Of a stretch of DNA of 64,000 bases, positions 10,341 to 18,633 are shown piece by piece; the first letter of the stretch is position 1, and each line of letters begins with the position of its first letter. The stretch is from Streptomyces sp. NRRL S-340. GTDB taxonomy: Bacteria > Actinomycetota > Actinomycetes > Streptomycetales > Streptomycetaceae. The notes beneath the pieces are model-generated. The model had not been told where the DNA came from, did not search any database, and saw only the letters and a program-made list of their open reading frames with translations. A program made the translations under genes and the position numbers. Location of the stretch: positions 56,652 to 120,651 of the forward strand of contig NZ_JOIY01000024.1 in assembly GCF_000720185.1 (NCBI RefSeq), read 5' to 3'.

Positions 10341-11303
10341 CTATCCGCGGGCCTCCCCCGTCGTCAGGACCACGTTCGCGAGCGGCTCGTGGTTCACAAA
10401 CCGGTGCAACTGGCCCGTCAGCAGACGCTCGGCGCGCGGCCGGAACGCCGACGTGGGGCCGCCGACGTGAGGAGTGATCAGCACGCCGGGCGCGTGCCAC
10501 AGCGGATGGTCCTCGGGCAGCGGCTCGGGATCGGTGACGTCGAGGGCGGCGGTGAGCCGTCCGCTCTCCAGCTCGGCCAGCAGCGCCTTGGTGTCCACCA
10601 CCCCTCCGCGCGCGACGTTCACCAGGAGCGCGCCGTCCTTCATCCGGGCGAGGAAGCCCTCGTCGACCAGGCCGCGCGTGGCCTTTGTCAGGGGCGTGGA
10701 CAGGATGACGACGTCGGCGTCGGGGAGCAGGGCGGGCAGTTCGGTGAGGGGGTGCACCGGACCGCGCGCCGTGGTGCGCGCGGAGCGCGCCACGCGCGCC
10801 ACCCGCGCGACGTCGAAGGGCACGAGCCGGTCCTCGATGGCGGCCCCGATGGCTCCGTACCCCACGATGAGGACGTTCTTGTCGGCGAGCGCGGGGTGGA
10901 AACCGCCGTTCCACCGCCGGCGGTCCTGGTCCCGCACGAAGCCGGGGACGCCGCGCAGGGAGGCGAGGACGAGCGTCAGGGTCAGCTCGGCCGTGCTCGC
11001 CTCGTGCACCCCGCGCGCGTTGCACAGCACCACACCGGGCGGCAGGTGCTTCAGGCCGGGCTCCACGTTGTCGGTGCCGGCGGACAGCGTCTGCACGACC
11101 CGCACCGAGCGCATGCGCTCCAGCGGGCGCACGACGAGAGCGGGGGGCCTCATGTAGGGCACGACGTAGAAGGCGCAGTCCGCGGGATCGCCGGGAAAGG
11201 CCTGCTCACCGTCGTCACCCCCGTCCCAGAACAGGTAGTTCGGCCCCACGGGGAGCCCCTCGATCTCCTCCGGCGGGATGGGCAGCCACACGTCAGCACT
11301 CAT
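10341..11303 (-). CDS. D-2-hydroxyacid dehydrogenase
   Basis: NAD(P)-dependent oxidoreductase of the D-isomer 2-hydroxyacid family (phosphoglycerate/glyoxylate/formate dehydrogenase group), 320 residues. The nucleotide loop is GYGAIGAAI. The catalytic Arg is in NVARGGVVD, the Glu in VTDPEPLPEDHPLW and the His in ITPHVGGPT. The signature TPHVGG and the short C-terminus, without an ACT domain, distinguish it from serA upstream; the substrate is unknown. ATG 11303 (MSADVWLPIPPEE) is the natural family start although no clear ribosome site precedes it. It diverges from the aldo/keto reductase gene across 77 bases. Confidence 0.88.
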   Translation of the reverse strand: MSADVWLPIPPEEIEGLPVGPNYLFWDGGDDGEQAFPGDPADCAFYVVPYMRPPALVVRPLERMRSVRVVQTLSAGTDNVEPGLKHLPPGVVLCNARGVHEASTAELTLTLVLASLRGVPGFVRDQDRRRWNGGFHPALADKNVLIVGYGAIGAAIEDRLVPFDVARVARVARSARTTARGPVHPLTELPALLPDADVVILSTPLTKATRGLVDEGFLARMKDGALLVNVARGGVVDTKALLAELESGRLTAALDVTDPEPLPEDHPLWHAPGVLITPHVGGPTSAFRPRAERLLTGQLHRFVNHEPLANVVLTTGEARG

Positions 11304-11380
11304 GGCCAGGAGGCTATGCCAGGCGGGTGCGGACGCAGAGGTTAGGTTGGTGAACCGAGGAGAGGGAGGGTTACGGCGAG

Positions 11381-12379
11381 GTGGAGCGCAGGACGATCGG
11401 CGCGGCGGCACTCGCGGTGGGGGCCGTAGGACTTGGCTGCATGCCGATGAGCTGGGCCTACAGCGCGTCCCGGCGGCGTGGTGAGGAGTCGTTGCGCGCC
11501 GTGCACCGGGCGCTGGACCTGGGCTCGACGCTGCTGGACACCGCCGACATGTACGGCCCGTTCACCAACGAACTGCTGCTGGGGCGGGTGCTGAAGGAGC
11601 GGCGTCACGACGCCTTCGTCTCCACCAAGGTCGGCCTGCTGGCGGGCGACCAGCACATCGTGGCCAACGGCCGTCCCGGGTACGTGCGGCGGGCCTGTGA
11701 CGCGTCGCTGCGGCGGCTGCAGACGGACATGATCGACCTCTACCAGCTGCACCGGGCCGACCCCGAGGTGCCGGTGGAGGAGACCTGGGGGGCGATGGCG
11801 GATCTGGTGCGGGCCGGGAAGGTGCGGGCGCTCGGCCTGTGCGCCGTGGGGGTGCGCGGCGGACGCCGGTCCCGGGGGCCGCTCTACGACGGAACGATCC
11901 GGCAACTGGAGCGGGTGCAGCAGGTCTTCCCGGTGAGCGCCGTGCAGGCCGAACTGTCGGTGTGGTCGCCGCAGGCCCTGGAGTCCCTGCTGCCGTGGTG
12001 CGCGGCCCGGGGCGTGGGCCTGCTGGCCGCGATGCCGCTGGGCAACGGCTTCCTGACCGGCACGCTGACCCCCGGCGAGGGGTTCGAACCGGACGACCTG
12101 CGGGCCCGTCACCCCCGCTTCACCGCCGAGATGATGGCCGCCAACCAGCCGATCGTCGCCGGTCTGCGGCGGGTCGCGGCCCGGCACGGTGAGGGCGTCA
12201 CACCGGCCCAGGTCGCCCTGGCCTGGGTGCTCGCCCAGGGGCCGCACGTGATACCGGTGCCGGGCACCAAGCGGGAACGCTGGGTCACCGAGAACGCGGC
12301 CGCCGCCGGACTGCGCCTGACGGCGCGCGACCTGACGGAGCTGGGACGGCTCCCGGCGGCTCGGGGGTCGTGGGACTGA
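11381..12379 (+). CDS. Aldo/keto reductase
   Basis: NADPH-dependent carbonyl reductase of the AKR superfamily (TIM barrel), 332 residues. The catalytic tetrad is present: Asp53 and Tyr58 in DTADMYG, Lys83 in STKVG and His in YQLHRAD. The cofactor-binding end is IPVPGTKRERWVTENA. GTG start at 11381 with GGGAGGG about 10 bases upstream. The physiological substrate cannot be inferred; members often reduce aldehydes or quinone-like xenobiotics. It shares a short divergent promoter region with the 2-hydroxyacid dehydrogenase, so the two may be co-regulated. Confidence 0.92.
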   Translation: MERRTIGAAALAVGAVGLGCMPMSWAYSASRRRGEESLRAVHRALDLGSTLLDTADMYGPFTNELLLGRVLKERRHDAFVSTKVGLLAGDQHIVANGRPGYVRRACDASLRRLQTDMIDLYQLHRADPEVPVEETWGAMADLVRAGKVRALGLCAVGVRGGRRSRGPLYDGTIRQLERVQQVFPVSAVQAELSVWSPQALESLLPWCAARGVGLLAAMPLGNGFLTGTLTPGEGFEPDDLRARHPRFTAEMMAANQPIVAGLRRVAARHGEGVTPAQVALAWVLAQGPHVIPVPGTKRERWVTENAAAAGLRLTARDLTELGRLPAARGSWD

Positions 12380-12480
12380 CCGCGGGGCGGTGAGCGGGGC
12401 GGGGGCGGTACGGCGTCGGCCGGTCCGGCCGGGGTGGGGCGGGCCCCGCGCCGGGCCCGGGGTCACCGCGCGGGTCACCG

Positions 12481-12529
12481 GCGGCGGTGGCGGACGCGGG
12501 CCGCGGGCGGCGGTGGCGGACGCGGGCCG
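12481..12529. repeat. 26-bp tandem duplication
   Basis: The 23-base segment beginning GCGGCGGTGGCGGACGCGGG occurs at 12481-12503 and again at 12507-12529, followed by GGATCCGGATCC. It lies in the 244-base gap ahead of the sugar dehydrogenase, where I see no gene. Confidence 0.75.
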
Positions 12530-12623
12530 GATCCGGATCCGCGTGGGGTGCGGGCGACCGGGAACCCGGGAGGCGCGGGCGGTGTATGAGAAGCAGCGAC
12601 CGCCGCGTCGAAAGGACGTGATC

Positions 12624-13787
12624 GTGCAGGCTCAGGCTCGGGCTGTGACCGGCGTGCTGGCCGCCGCCGCACTGCTGCTGACCGCCGGGTGCTCCTCCGG
12701 GGGACCGCCGCCCGGCGGCCGGAGCGCCCCGCCCCGTCCGGCGGTGGCGTCCTCCTCCCCCGCACGGCCCGCCGGGGAGGGCACGCCACCGGCCGAAGGG
12801 TCCGTGAAAGTGCTGCGCACGGTCGCCGAGGGACTCGACTCGCCGTGGGGCCTGGCCCCGCTTCCGGGCGGTGGCCTCATCGTCTCCTCCCGTGACCGGG
12901 CGACGCTCACCCGCGTGGACGAGACGACGGGGCGGAAGACGGAGCTGGGCACGGTCTCCGGAGTGGCACCGCAGGGCGAGGGCGGCCTCCTCGGCATCGC
13001 CCTCTCCCCGCACTACGCCTCCGACCACATGGTCTACGCCTACTTCACCTCGGCGTCGGACAACCGCATCGTCCGGATGCTGTACGACGAGAAGAAACCC
13101 CCCGGAGAACAACTGGGCGCGCCCGACACGGTCTTCAAGGGCATCCCCAAGGGCCTCGTCCACAACGGCGGCCGGATCGCCTTCGGCCCCGACGGCATGC
13201 TGTACGCGGGGACGGGCGACAGCGGCGAGCGCGCTCTGGCCCAAGACCGGAAGTCCTTGGGCGGCAAGATCCTGCGCCTGACCCCGGAGGGCGAACCGGC
13301 ACCGGGCAACCCCTTCCCCGGCTCCCCGGTGTACTCCTACGGCCACCGCAATGTGCAGGGCCTCGCCTGGGACGGCAAGCAGCGGCTGTTCGCCTCGGAG
13401 TTCGGCCAGGACACCTGGGACGAGCTGAACGCGATCGCCCCGGGCGGCGACTACGGCTGGCCCGGCGCGGAGGGCAGGTCCGGTGACGCCCGGTACCGCG
13501 ACCCCGTCGCCCAGTGGCACACCGGTCAGGCCTCTCCGAGCGGCATCGCCTACGCCGACGGTTCGGTGTGGATGGCGGGTCTGAGGGGCGAGCGCCTGTG
13601 GCGGATCCCCCTGAAGGGGACGGCGTCGTCGGCCCCGCCCCAGGCCTTCCTCACCGGCGAGTTCGGCCGCCTGCGCACGGTCGCCGCGGCGGGCGGCCAC
13701 AGGCTCTGGCTGATCACGAGCAACACCGACGGCCGGGGCTCGCCGAAGAAGGGCGACGACCGGATCCTGGAACTGGAGGTGAGGTGA
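12624..13787 (+). CDS. PQQ-type glucose/sorbosone dehydrogenase lipoprotein
   Basis: Predicted exported beta-propeller sugar dehydrogenase (GSDH/Gdh-B family), 387 residues. The signal peptide ends in a lipobox LTAGC with the anchoring Cys at residue 23, followed by a Ser/Pro-rich linker to about residue 60. Family motifs are present: GLDSPWGLAPLP, EGGLLGIALSPHY, the substrate His in VHNGGRIAFGPDGMLY, YGHRNVQGLAW and the aspartate/glutamate-rich ASEFGQDTWDELN loop. GTG 12624 follows AAAGGA by 7 bases. Whether it binds PQQ in vivo is unclear, since no PQQ synthesis genes are in the window; the family acts on outer-face sugars and passes electrons to a quinone or cytochrome. Confidence 0.88.
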   Translation: MQAQARAVTGVLAAAALLLTAGCSSGGPPPGGRSAPPRPAVASSSPARPAGEGTPPAEGSVKVLRTVAEGLDSPWGLAPLPGGGLIVSSRDRATLTRVDETTGRKTELGTVSGVAPQGEGGLLGIALSPHYASDHMVYAYFTSASDNRIVRMLYDEKKPPGEQLGAPDTVFKGIPKGLVHNGGRIAFGPDGMLYAGTGDSGERALAQDRKSLGGKILRLTPEGEPAPGNPFPGSPVYSYGHRNVQGLAWDGKQRLFASEFGQDTWDELNAIAPGGDYGWPGAEGRSGDARYRDPVAQWHTGQASPSGIAYADGSVWMAGLRGERLWRIPLKGTASSAPPQAFLTGEFGRLRTVAAAGGHRLWLITSNTDGRGSPKKGDDRILELEVR

Positions 13788-13797
13788 ACGGCGGGGC

Positions 13798-14019
13798 TCA
13801 CTCCCCGCCGGGCCCGGCCCCGGCCCCGGGGCCGGCATCCGCCCCGGACGCCTTCTCGCGCCCCGGCGGCCGTACGACGACCTTTCCCGAGGCCAGATCG
13901 ATCGGCCCCCGCCCGGGATCGCCGTCCCCGACGTCCTCACGGGTCAGTTCCAGCCGCTTCTGTTCGTCGCGGGTGTGTTTGCGCCCTGGGGCGAACAGTT
14001 CCTCGAAGACGTTGAACAC
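13798..14019 (-). CDS. Small conserved protein (DUF6191-like)
   Basis: 73 residues. The N-terminal 45 residues (MFNVFEELFAPGRKHTRDEQ, then RLELTREDVGDGDPGRGPID) look like a conserved streptomycete small-protein family; the rest is a Gly/Ala/Pro tail. GTG 14019 has GGAGGG about 7 bases upstream. The function is unknown. It ends 11 bases from the convergent sugar dehydrogenase and sits just downstream of the LuxR-type regulator on the same strand. Confidence 0.75.
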   Translation of the reverse strand: MFNVFEELFAPGRKHTRDEQKRLELTREDVGDGDPGRGPIDLASGKVVVRPPGREKASGADAGPGAGAGPGGE

Positions 14020-14055
14020 GGCCCCTCCCTCCCGGTCCCGCTTCCACCGTACGAC

Positions 14056-17000
14056 TCAGCCGGCCGCCGGGGCGGCGAGCGTGTCGCCGGGGAACAGCTC
14101 CAGGCGGTGCGCCACCGCCGCCGCCTCGCCCCGGCCGGAGACGCCGAGCTTGGCGAGGATGTTGGAGACGTGGACGCTGGCCGTCTTGGGCGAGATGAAC
14201 AGTTCCTCGGCGATCTGGCGGTTGGTGCGGCCGAGGGAGACCAGCCGCAGCACGTCGCGTTCCCGGCTGGTGAGACCGAGGGACTCGGCGGGGTCCTCGG
14301 GGACCGCGCACGGCTGGGCGGGCGGGGCCAGGGAGAGACGGGCACGCTGGGCGAGCAGGGCGACGGAGTCGGCGAGCGGACGGGCGCGGAGGTGGCCGGC
14401 GACCGCCTGGGCCAGCCGGAGCAGTTCCGTGGCGCCCTCCCGCCGGTCCTCGCCGGCCAGGAGCAGCGCCTCGGCCAGCCGCAGCCGGACCCGGGCGAGG
14501 TCGTAGGGGCGCTCCAGGGTCTCGAAGGCGGCGACGATCCCGGCCCAGTCCTCGGGGCGGACGTGCCCCTCGGCGCGCAGCAGTTCGGCGCGTACCCAGC
14601 GTTCGTACGCCTCCCAGACGGGCACGTTCACGGTCAGTGACTTGGCGGCCGCGCGGATGCGTGCGAGGGCGTCGGGGCGGCCCGGGCCGGCGGCGGGCAG
14701 TCCGGCCGTGCGGGCCTCGACGGTGGCGGCGGTGAGCAGCAGGGGCCAGCCGTAGCGCTGGGTGCCGGGCGGGAAGCCGTCCGCCAGGGCGCGGTCGAGT
14801 TCGGCGCGGGCGTCCAGCAGGCGGCCCTCCCCCGCCGCGACACCGATCGCGATGCGGACCAGGGGAAGGGTGTGCTGTGGCGCGCAGTCGTGCGTGCCGA
14901 AGCAGGAGCGTCCGTCGGTGAGTTGCGCGGCGGCCTCGGCCAGATCGCCGCGGGCGAGGGCGAGTTCGGCGCGGATGCGGGCGTGGAAGGCGCGCGGCTT
15001 GGCGCTCCGCCCCACGCGCCGCGACCGGGAGGCGGCCTCGGCCGCCTCCTCCCAGCGGCCCAGGGTGAACAGGGACTCGGCGAGGTTGCCCCACACCCAG
15101 GCCTCGTGGTCGAGCAGACCGTAGCGCCGGGTGTAGGCGACGCCCTTCTCAAGCAGCGGGACGGCCTCGCGGGAGCGGCCCACGGACTCCAGCTCGGAGG
15201 GGAGGTTGACGTAGGAGCGGCCGGCGACGGCGGTGATGCCGTCCTGCACCGTGCGCCGGTTGACCTCGTGCATCTCGGCGAGTCCCGCGTCGACGTCGCC
15301 CGCCTGGACCATGAGACCGCCGAGGGTCAGCCGGGCGGTCATCTCGATCTCGCAGGCGCCGACCATGCGCGCGTACTCCACGGCCCGCTCGGCGGCCGAG
15401 AAGGCCTCGGGACCGGGCTCGTGGACCATCGACCAGTTGGCGACGTTGGCGAGCACCTCGGCGTGCACCTCGGACGGCGGCAGGCCGCGCACCAGGTCCT
15501 GGGCGCGGGCCAGTTCCCGCCGGCCGTTGCCCTGGGCCTTCGCCTGGACCAGGCGGGAGCGCTGGACCCAGAACCAGGCGGCCCGCAGGGGGTCGTGCTC
15601 CTCGTCCAGCAGGCGCAGCGCCCGCTTGATGATCTTCATGGCGCGGTCCCGCTCCCCGCAGAAGCGGCCCGCCACGGCGGCCTCGGCCATGAGGTCGAGG
15701 TAGCGCAGCGGGGTGATGGCGGGATCGCTGCCGCACGGCGGGCGGACCTCGGTGTAGTCCGCGGGGCGCAGCCGCTCCCGTACGTCCTCGGGGGTGACGT
15801 CCCACAGTTCCATCGCCCGTTCCAGGAGGCCGAGCTGCTCGCTGTAGGCGTGCCGGGCGCGAGCGGTGACGGAGGCTTCCAGGACGGCGGGCAGGGCCTT
15901 GGCCGGGTCGTGGGCGTGGTACCAGTAGCTGGCCAGCCGCATGACGCGCTGGTCGGCGGCGACGAGGGACGGATCGTCCTCCAGTGCCTCGGCGTAGCGG
16001 CGGTTGAGGCGGGAGCGTTCACCGGGCAGCAGGTCGTCGCCGACGGCCTCGCGGACCAGGGCGTGCCGGAAGCGGTAGCCGTCGCCGGTGGGGGCGGCGG
16101 TGAGGATGTTGGCGTTCACGGCGGCCCGCAGTGCCTCGATGAGGTCGTCCTCGCCGAGCCGGGCGACGGCGGCGAGCAGCCGGTACTCGACGGTGGACCC
16201 GCCCTCCGCGGCGATCCGGACGACCCTCTGGGCGGCCTCCGGCAGGGCTTCGACACGGACCAGGAGCACATCGCGCAGGGAGTCGCTGAGGTCGTCGGCG
16301 CAGCCCTCGTGGGCGCAGACGGCGAGTTCCTCGACGAAGAAGGCGTTGCCGTCGGAGCGTTCGAAGATGCGGTCGACCTGGGCGGGGTCCGGTTCGGTGG
16401 CGAGGATGCCGGCGATCTGGCGGCACACCTCGGGCCGGGTGAAGCGGTCCAGTTCGAGCCGGCAGACGGTGCGCAGCCGGTCGAGTTCGGCGAGCAGGGG
16501 GCGCAGCGGGTGGCGGCGGTGGATGTCGTCGGAGCGGTAGGTGGCCAGGACGACCAGCCGTCCGGTGCGCAGGATGCGGAACAGGTAGGTGAGCAGGTGC
16601 CGGGTGGAGGCGTCCGCCCAGTGCAGGTCCTCCAGGACGAGGACCACCGTGTGTCCGGCGCCGATGTGCTCCAGCAGGCGGGCGGTGAGTTCGAAGAGGC
16701 GGGCCATGCCCTCCTCGTCGTGCCGGCCGGTGCCGCGCGGTGCGGGGTGCTCGCCGAGTTCGGGCAGCAGCCGGGCCAGCTCCTCCTGCTGGCCGCGGGT
16801 CGCCGCCTCGAACGCGTCGGGCAGTTCGCGGCGCAGGGCGCGCAGCGCGGTGGAGAACGGGGCGAAGGGCAGCCCGTCGGCGCCCATCTCCACACAGCCG
16901 CCGACCGCGACGACCGCGCCCCGGCGGGTGGCGGCGGCGGCGAACTCCTCGGTCAGCCGCGTCTTGCCGACGCCGGCTTCGCCCCCGATCAGCAGGGTCC

Positions 17001-17109
17001 GCGGCTCGCCCGCGTTCGCGCTGGTGAGTGCGTCGTGCAGCGTGTCCAGCTCGTTCGAGCGGCCCACGAACACCGGACTGACAGACCTGGTCTCCACGGG
17101 CCCGAGCAT
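14056..17109 (-). CDS. LuxR-family regulator with AAA-type ATPase domain (LAL)
   Basis: Large ATP-binding LuxR regulator of ~1017 residues. The N-terminal STAND-type ATPase has Walker A GGEAGVGKT at 42-50 and Walker B VVLVLEDLHWAD near 160. The middle is a helical, TPR-like repeat region (for example ALVREAVGDDLL, RAVEYARMVGACEIEM). The C-terminal LuxR helix-turn-helix is in LTSRERDVLRLVSLGRTNRQ followed by IAEELFISPKTASVHVSNIL. Such proteins bind DNA after ligand- and ATP-dependent assembly; the ligand is unknown. ATG 17109 is the family-like start but has only a weak ribosome site. There is no obvious target gene cluster beside it. Confidence 0.9.
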   Translation of the reverse strand: MLGPVETRSVSPVFVGRSNELDTLHDALTSANAGEPRTLLIGGEAGVGKTRLTEEFAAAATRRGAVVAVGGCVEMGADGLPFAPFSTALRALRRELPDAFEAATRGQQEELARLLPELGEHPAPRGTGRHDEEGMARLFELTARLLEHIGAGHTVVLVLEDLHWADASTRHLLTYLFRILRTGRLVVLATYRSDDIHRRHPLRPLLAELDRLRTVCRLELDRFTRPEVCRQIAGILATEPDPAQVDRIFERSDGNAFFVEELAVCAHEGCADDLSDSLRDVLLVRVEALPEAAQRVVRIAAEGGSTVEYRLLAAVARLGEDDLIEALRAAVNANILTAAPTGDGYRFRHALVREAVGDDLLPGERSRLNRRYAEALEDDPSLVAADQRVMRLASYWYHAHDPAKALPAVLEASVTARARHAYSEQLGLLERAMELWDVTPEDVRERLRPADYTEVRPPCGSDPAITPLRYLDLMAEAAVAGRFCGERDRAMKIIKRALRLLDEEHDPLRAAWFWVQRSRLVQAKAQGNGRRELARAQDLVRGLPPSEVHAEVLANVANWSMVHEPGPEAFSAAERAVEYARMVGACEIEMTARLTLGGLMVQAGDVDAGLAEMHEVNRRTVQDGITAVAGRSYVNLPSELESVGRSREAVPLLEKGVAYTRRYGLLDHEAWVWGNLAESLFTLGRWEEAAEAASRSRRVGRSAKPRAFHARIRAELALARGDLAEAAAQLTDGRSCFGTHDCAPQHTLPLVRIAIGVAAGEGRLLDARAELDRALADGFPPGTQRYGWPLLLTAATVEARTAGLPAAGPGRPDALARIRAAAKSLTVNVPVWEAYERWVRAELLRAEGHVRPEDWAGIVAAFETLERPYDLARVRLRLAEALLLAGEDRREGATELLRLAQAVAGHLRARPLADSVALLAQRARLSLAPPAQPCAVPEDPAESLGLTSRERDVLRLVSLGRTNRQIAEELFISPKTASVHVSNILAKLGVSGRGEAAAVAHRLELFPGDTLAAPAAG

Positions 17110-17210
17110 CGCACGGAGGTACGACAGTGCGGGACGGGTTTTCGTGTCGCCGCCCGGCGGGAGGCGCCGGCCCTGTTCCTGGGGGCCGGACGCCTCCCGC
17201 GGCCCTGTCC

Positions 17211-17396
17211 TCACGCGGCCCTGGTGAACCGGTGCCGGCGGGGGCCGTCGCTATGCGCCTCGGCCTCCGGTGCCTCCTGGGAGGCATCGCGGCGGGCGGA
17301 GCGGCGGTGGCGGAGCACCGACCGGGCCAGGCGCTCCTGTTCGGCCTGGCGGCGCAGTTCGCTGGAGCGCAGCTCGTGGAACTCGTACATGAACAT
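17211..17396 (-). CDS. Small Arg/Glu-rich protein
   Basis: 61 residues starting MFMYEFHELRSSELRRQAEQ, predicted helical and strongly basic, ending GPRRHRFTRAA. ATG 17396 is preceded by GGGGAG at good spacing, which supports translation. Proteins with a similar start are common in Streptomyces and uncharacterised. It lies 101 bases upstream of the LuxR-type regulator on the same strand. Confidence 0.7.
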   Translation of the reverse strand: MFMYEFHELRSSELRRQAEQERLARSVLRHRRSARRDASQEAPEAEAHSDGPRRHRFTRAA

Positions 17397-17514
17397 GGTG
17401 TCTCCCCTGGTGAGGTGGTGTCCGGCCACGCTTCTCGCGGTGCCGGACACCACCTTCGCCGCCCAGGTGGGCGGCCCGCATCGGGCGAGTTCCGCATCTT
17501 CTGCGCGCACGGGG

Positions 17515-17626
17515 CCTTAGAGCTGCGGAGAAACGGGAGTGCGATCGGCTCGCGGCGTCCGGCACACGCCCTCGCGGCGTTGCCGGGCTTCCGCGAGCCG
17601 GGCGCCCGTTCTGTTCGCAGTCCTTA
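17515..17626. repeat. Palindromic repeat, copy A
   Basis: About 112 bp with imperfect inverted arms of ~45 bp. The left arm runs AGAGCTGCGGAGAAACGGG, then CGATCGGCTCGCGGCGTCCG. The right arm, reversed, reads ACTGCGAACAGAACGGG, then CGGCTCGCGG. It is clearly homologous to copy B at 18523-18633. Confidence 0.8.
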
Positions 17627-17640
17627 GTCGCGCGCGGGGG

Positions 17641-17660
17641 CCTCAGAGCCGTCTCTGAGG
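17641..17660 (-). terminator. Hairpin after the low-complexity membrane protein gene
   Basis: Perfect 8-bp stem CCTCAGAG/CTCTGAGG with a 4-base CCGT loop, 50 bases past the stop at 17710. Confidence 0.6.
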
Positions 17661-17709
17661 TCCTTACGGCGTTCATGTAACCCACGGGCCGGGGGCACGG
17701 TCGCCGGAC

Positions 17710-18489
17710 TCAGGCGGAGGGGAGCCCGAGCAGGACGTCGGTGTACTTCAGGACGGCCAGCAGCAGACCGAGGGCACCGAGGGCGACGCCCGCCCAGGCG
17801 ACCGACCTGGTCCAGGGTGCCTGCGGCCTGCCCGGGGCGCCGAACGCGGGCCGGGCGAGCACCGCGGCACCGACGATCAGGGCGAGCAGCGCGAACAGGC
17901 CGCCCCACAGGGCGGTGGTGTGCCAGGCGTCGCCGTAGACCTCCTTGATCTGCGTGGCGACGCTCGCGGAGGTGGAGGTCCGCAACTGGCCGGTCAACTG
18001 CTCGCGGGCACCGGCGACGGTGCCGAGCCAGCTGCCGCTGAGGGAGACGAGGCCCAGGGCGGCGGACACGACGGCGCCGGCGCCCTGCCCCACGCCCGAG
18101 GGGGCCGCCTTCCCGGACCCGGCGGCCTCGGCACCGGCTTCCTCGGTACCGGCCCCGGGATCGGCGTGACCGGCCCCGCCGGTCGCGGTGGCGGACTCGG
18201 CGGCGGTCCCACCGGCTTCCCTGGGCTCACCGGCTTCCCGGTCCCTCTCTGCCGCACCTGCCGCACCTGCCGCCCCGGCGGCACCCCTCACCCCGGTCTC
18301 CGCCTCGTCGGCCTCGTCGGCCTCGGCCTCGTTCGTCTGCTCCGGCGCGGTCGCCCGGCCGGCTGCCGCCGTCCGCTCCGTCCGCTGCTGCGCCGGGTTC
18401 CGCGCCTGCGTCTCGCGCTTCGCCTCCGTCTCGTCCGTCGCCTCGGTGCCGGTGGTGGCTCGGGCCTCGTCTGCGGTCCTGGTTCCCAT
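17710..18489 (-). CDS. Membrane protein with long Glu/Ala/Thr low-complexity N-terminus
   Basis: 259 residues. The first ~125 are almost only Ala, Glu, Thr, Gly, Asp and Arg (TEATDETEAKRETQ, EADEADEAE, AAGAAGAAGAAE) and look disordered. The C-terminal half has a Gly/Ala helix near 130-160 (GAVVSAALGLVSLSG), then two clear membrane helices (TTALWGGLFALLALIVGAAV; SVAWAGVALGALGLLLAVL). ATG 18489 has no obvious ribosome site. I do not recognise a family. The gene is bracketed by the two palindromic repeats, and both its flanks differ from its neighbours in composition. Confidence 0.7.
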   Translation of the reverse strand: MGTRTADEARATTGTEATDETEAKRETQARNPAQQRTERTAAAGRATAPEQTNEAEADEADEAETGVRGAAGAAGAAGAAERDREAGEPREAGGTAAESATATGGAGHADPGAGTEEAGAEAAGSGKAAPSGVGQGAGAVVSAALGLVSLSGSWLGTVAGAREQLTGQLRTSTSASVATQIKEVYGDAWHTTALWGGLFALLALIVGAAVLARPAFGAPGRPQAPWTRSVAWAGVALGALGLLLAVLKYTDVLLGLPSA

Positions 18490-18522
18490 GCGGGCACCGT
18501 ACGGACGCAGTCTGAGAGGGCC

Positions 18523-18633
18523 CTTAAGAGCTGCGAAGGAAACGGGAGTCCGATCAGCTCGCGGCGTCCGGTGGGTGCGAGCGCAAGGCGCCGGACGCCG
18601 CGAGCCGGGCGCCCGTTTCGTTCGCAGCTCTCA
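18523..18633. repeat. Palindromic repeat, copy B
   Basis: About 111 bp with nearly perfect arms: AGAGCTGCGAAGGAAACGGG then AGCTCGCGGCGTCCGG on the left, and the reverse of GAGAGCTGCGAACGAAACGG with CGGCTCGCGGCGTCCGGCGC on the right. The right arm runs into the TGA of the GNAT gene (18631-18633). It lies directly upstream of the 17710-18489 gene. Confidence 0.85.

Larger units (their letters stand above)
17397..17709. other. Intergenic region with palindromic repeat A
   Basis: 313 bases without a gene. It holds the promoter side of the small 17211 gene, palindromic repeat A (17515-17626) and a simple terminator (17641-17660). Confidence 0.6.

Noticed and set aside
9952..11025. N-terminal extension of the GGDEF protein to ~1486 residues
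   Set aside because: The extra residues have no ribosome site, overlap the dehydrogenase gene from 10341 on, and contain only Arg/Pro/Ala composition. A strong GGGAGG site supports GTG 9951.
14872..17520. Long plus-strand open frame (882 codons) opposite the LuxR-type regulator
   Set aside because: Antisense of a clear LAL regulator; the translation is Gly/Val/Glu filler without motifs.
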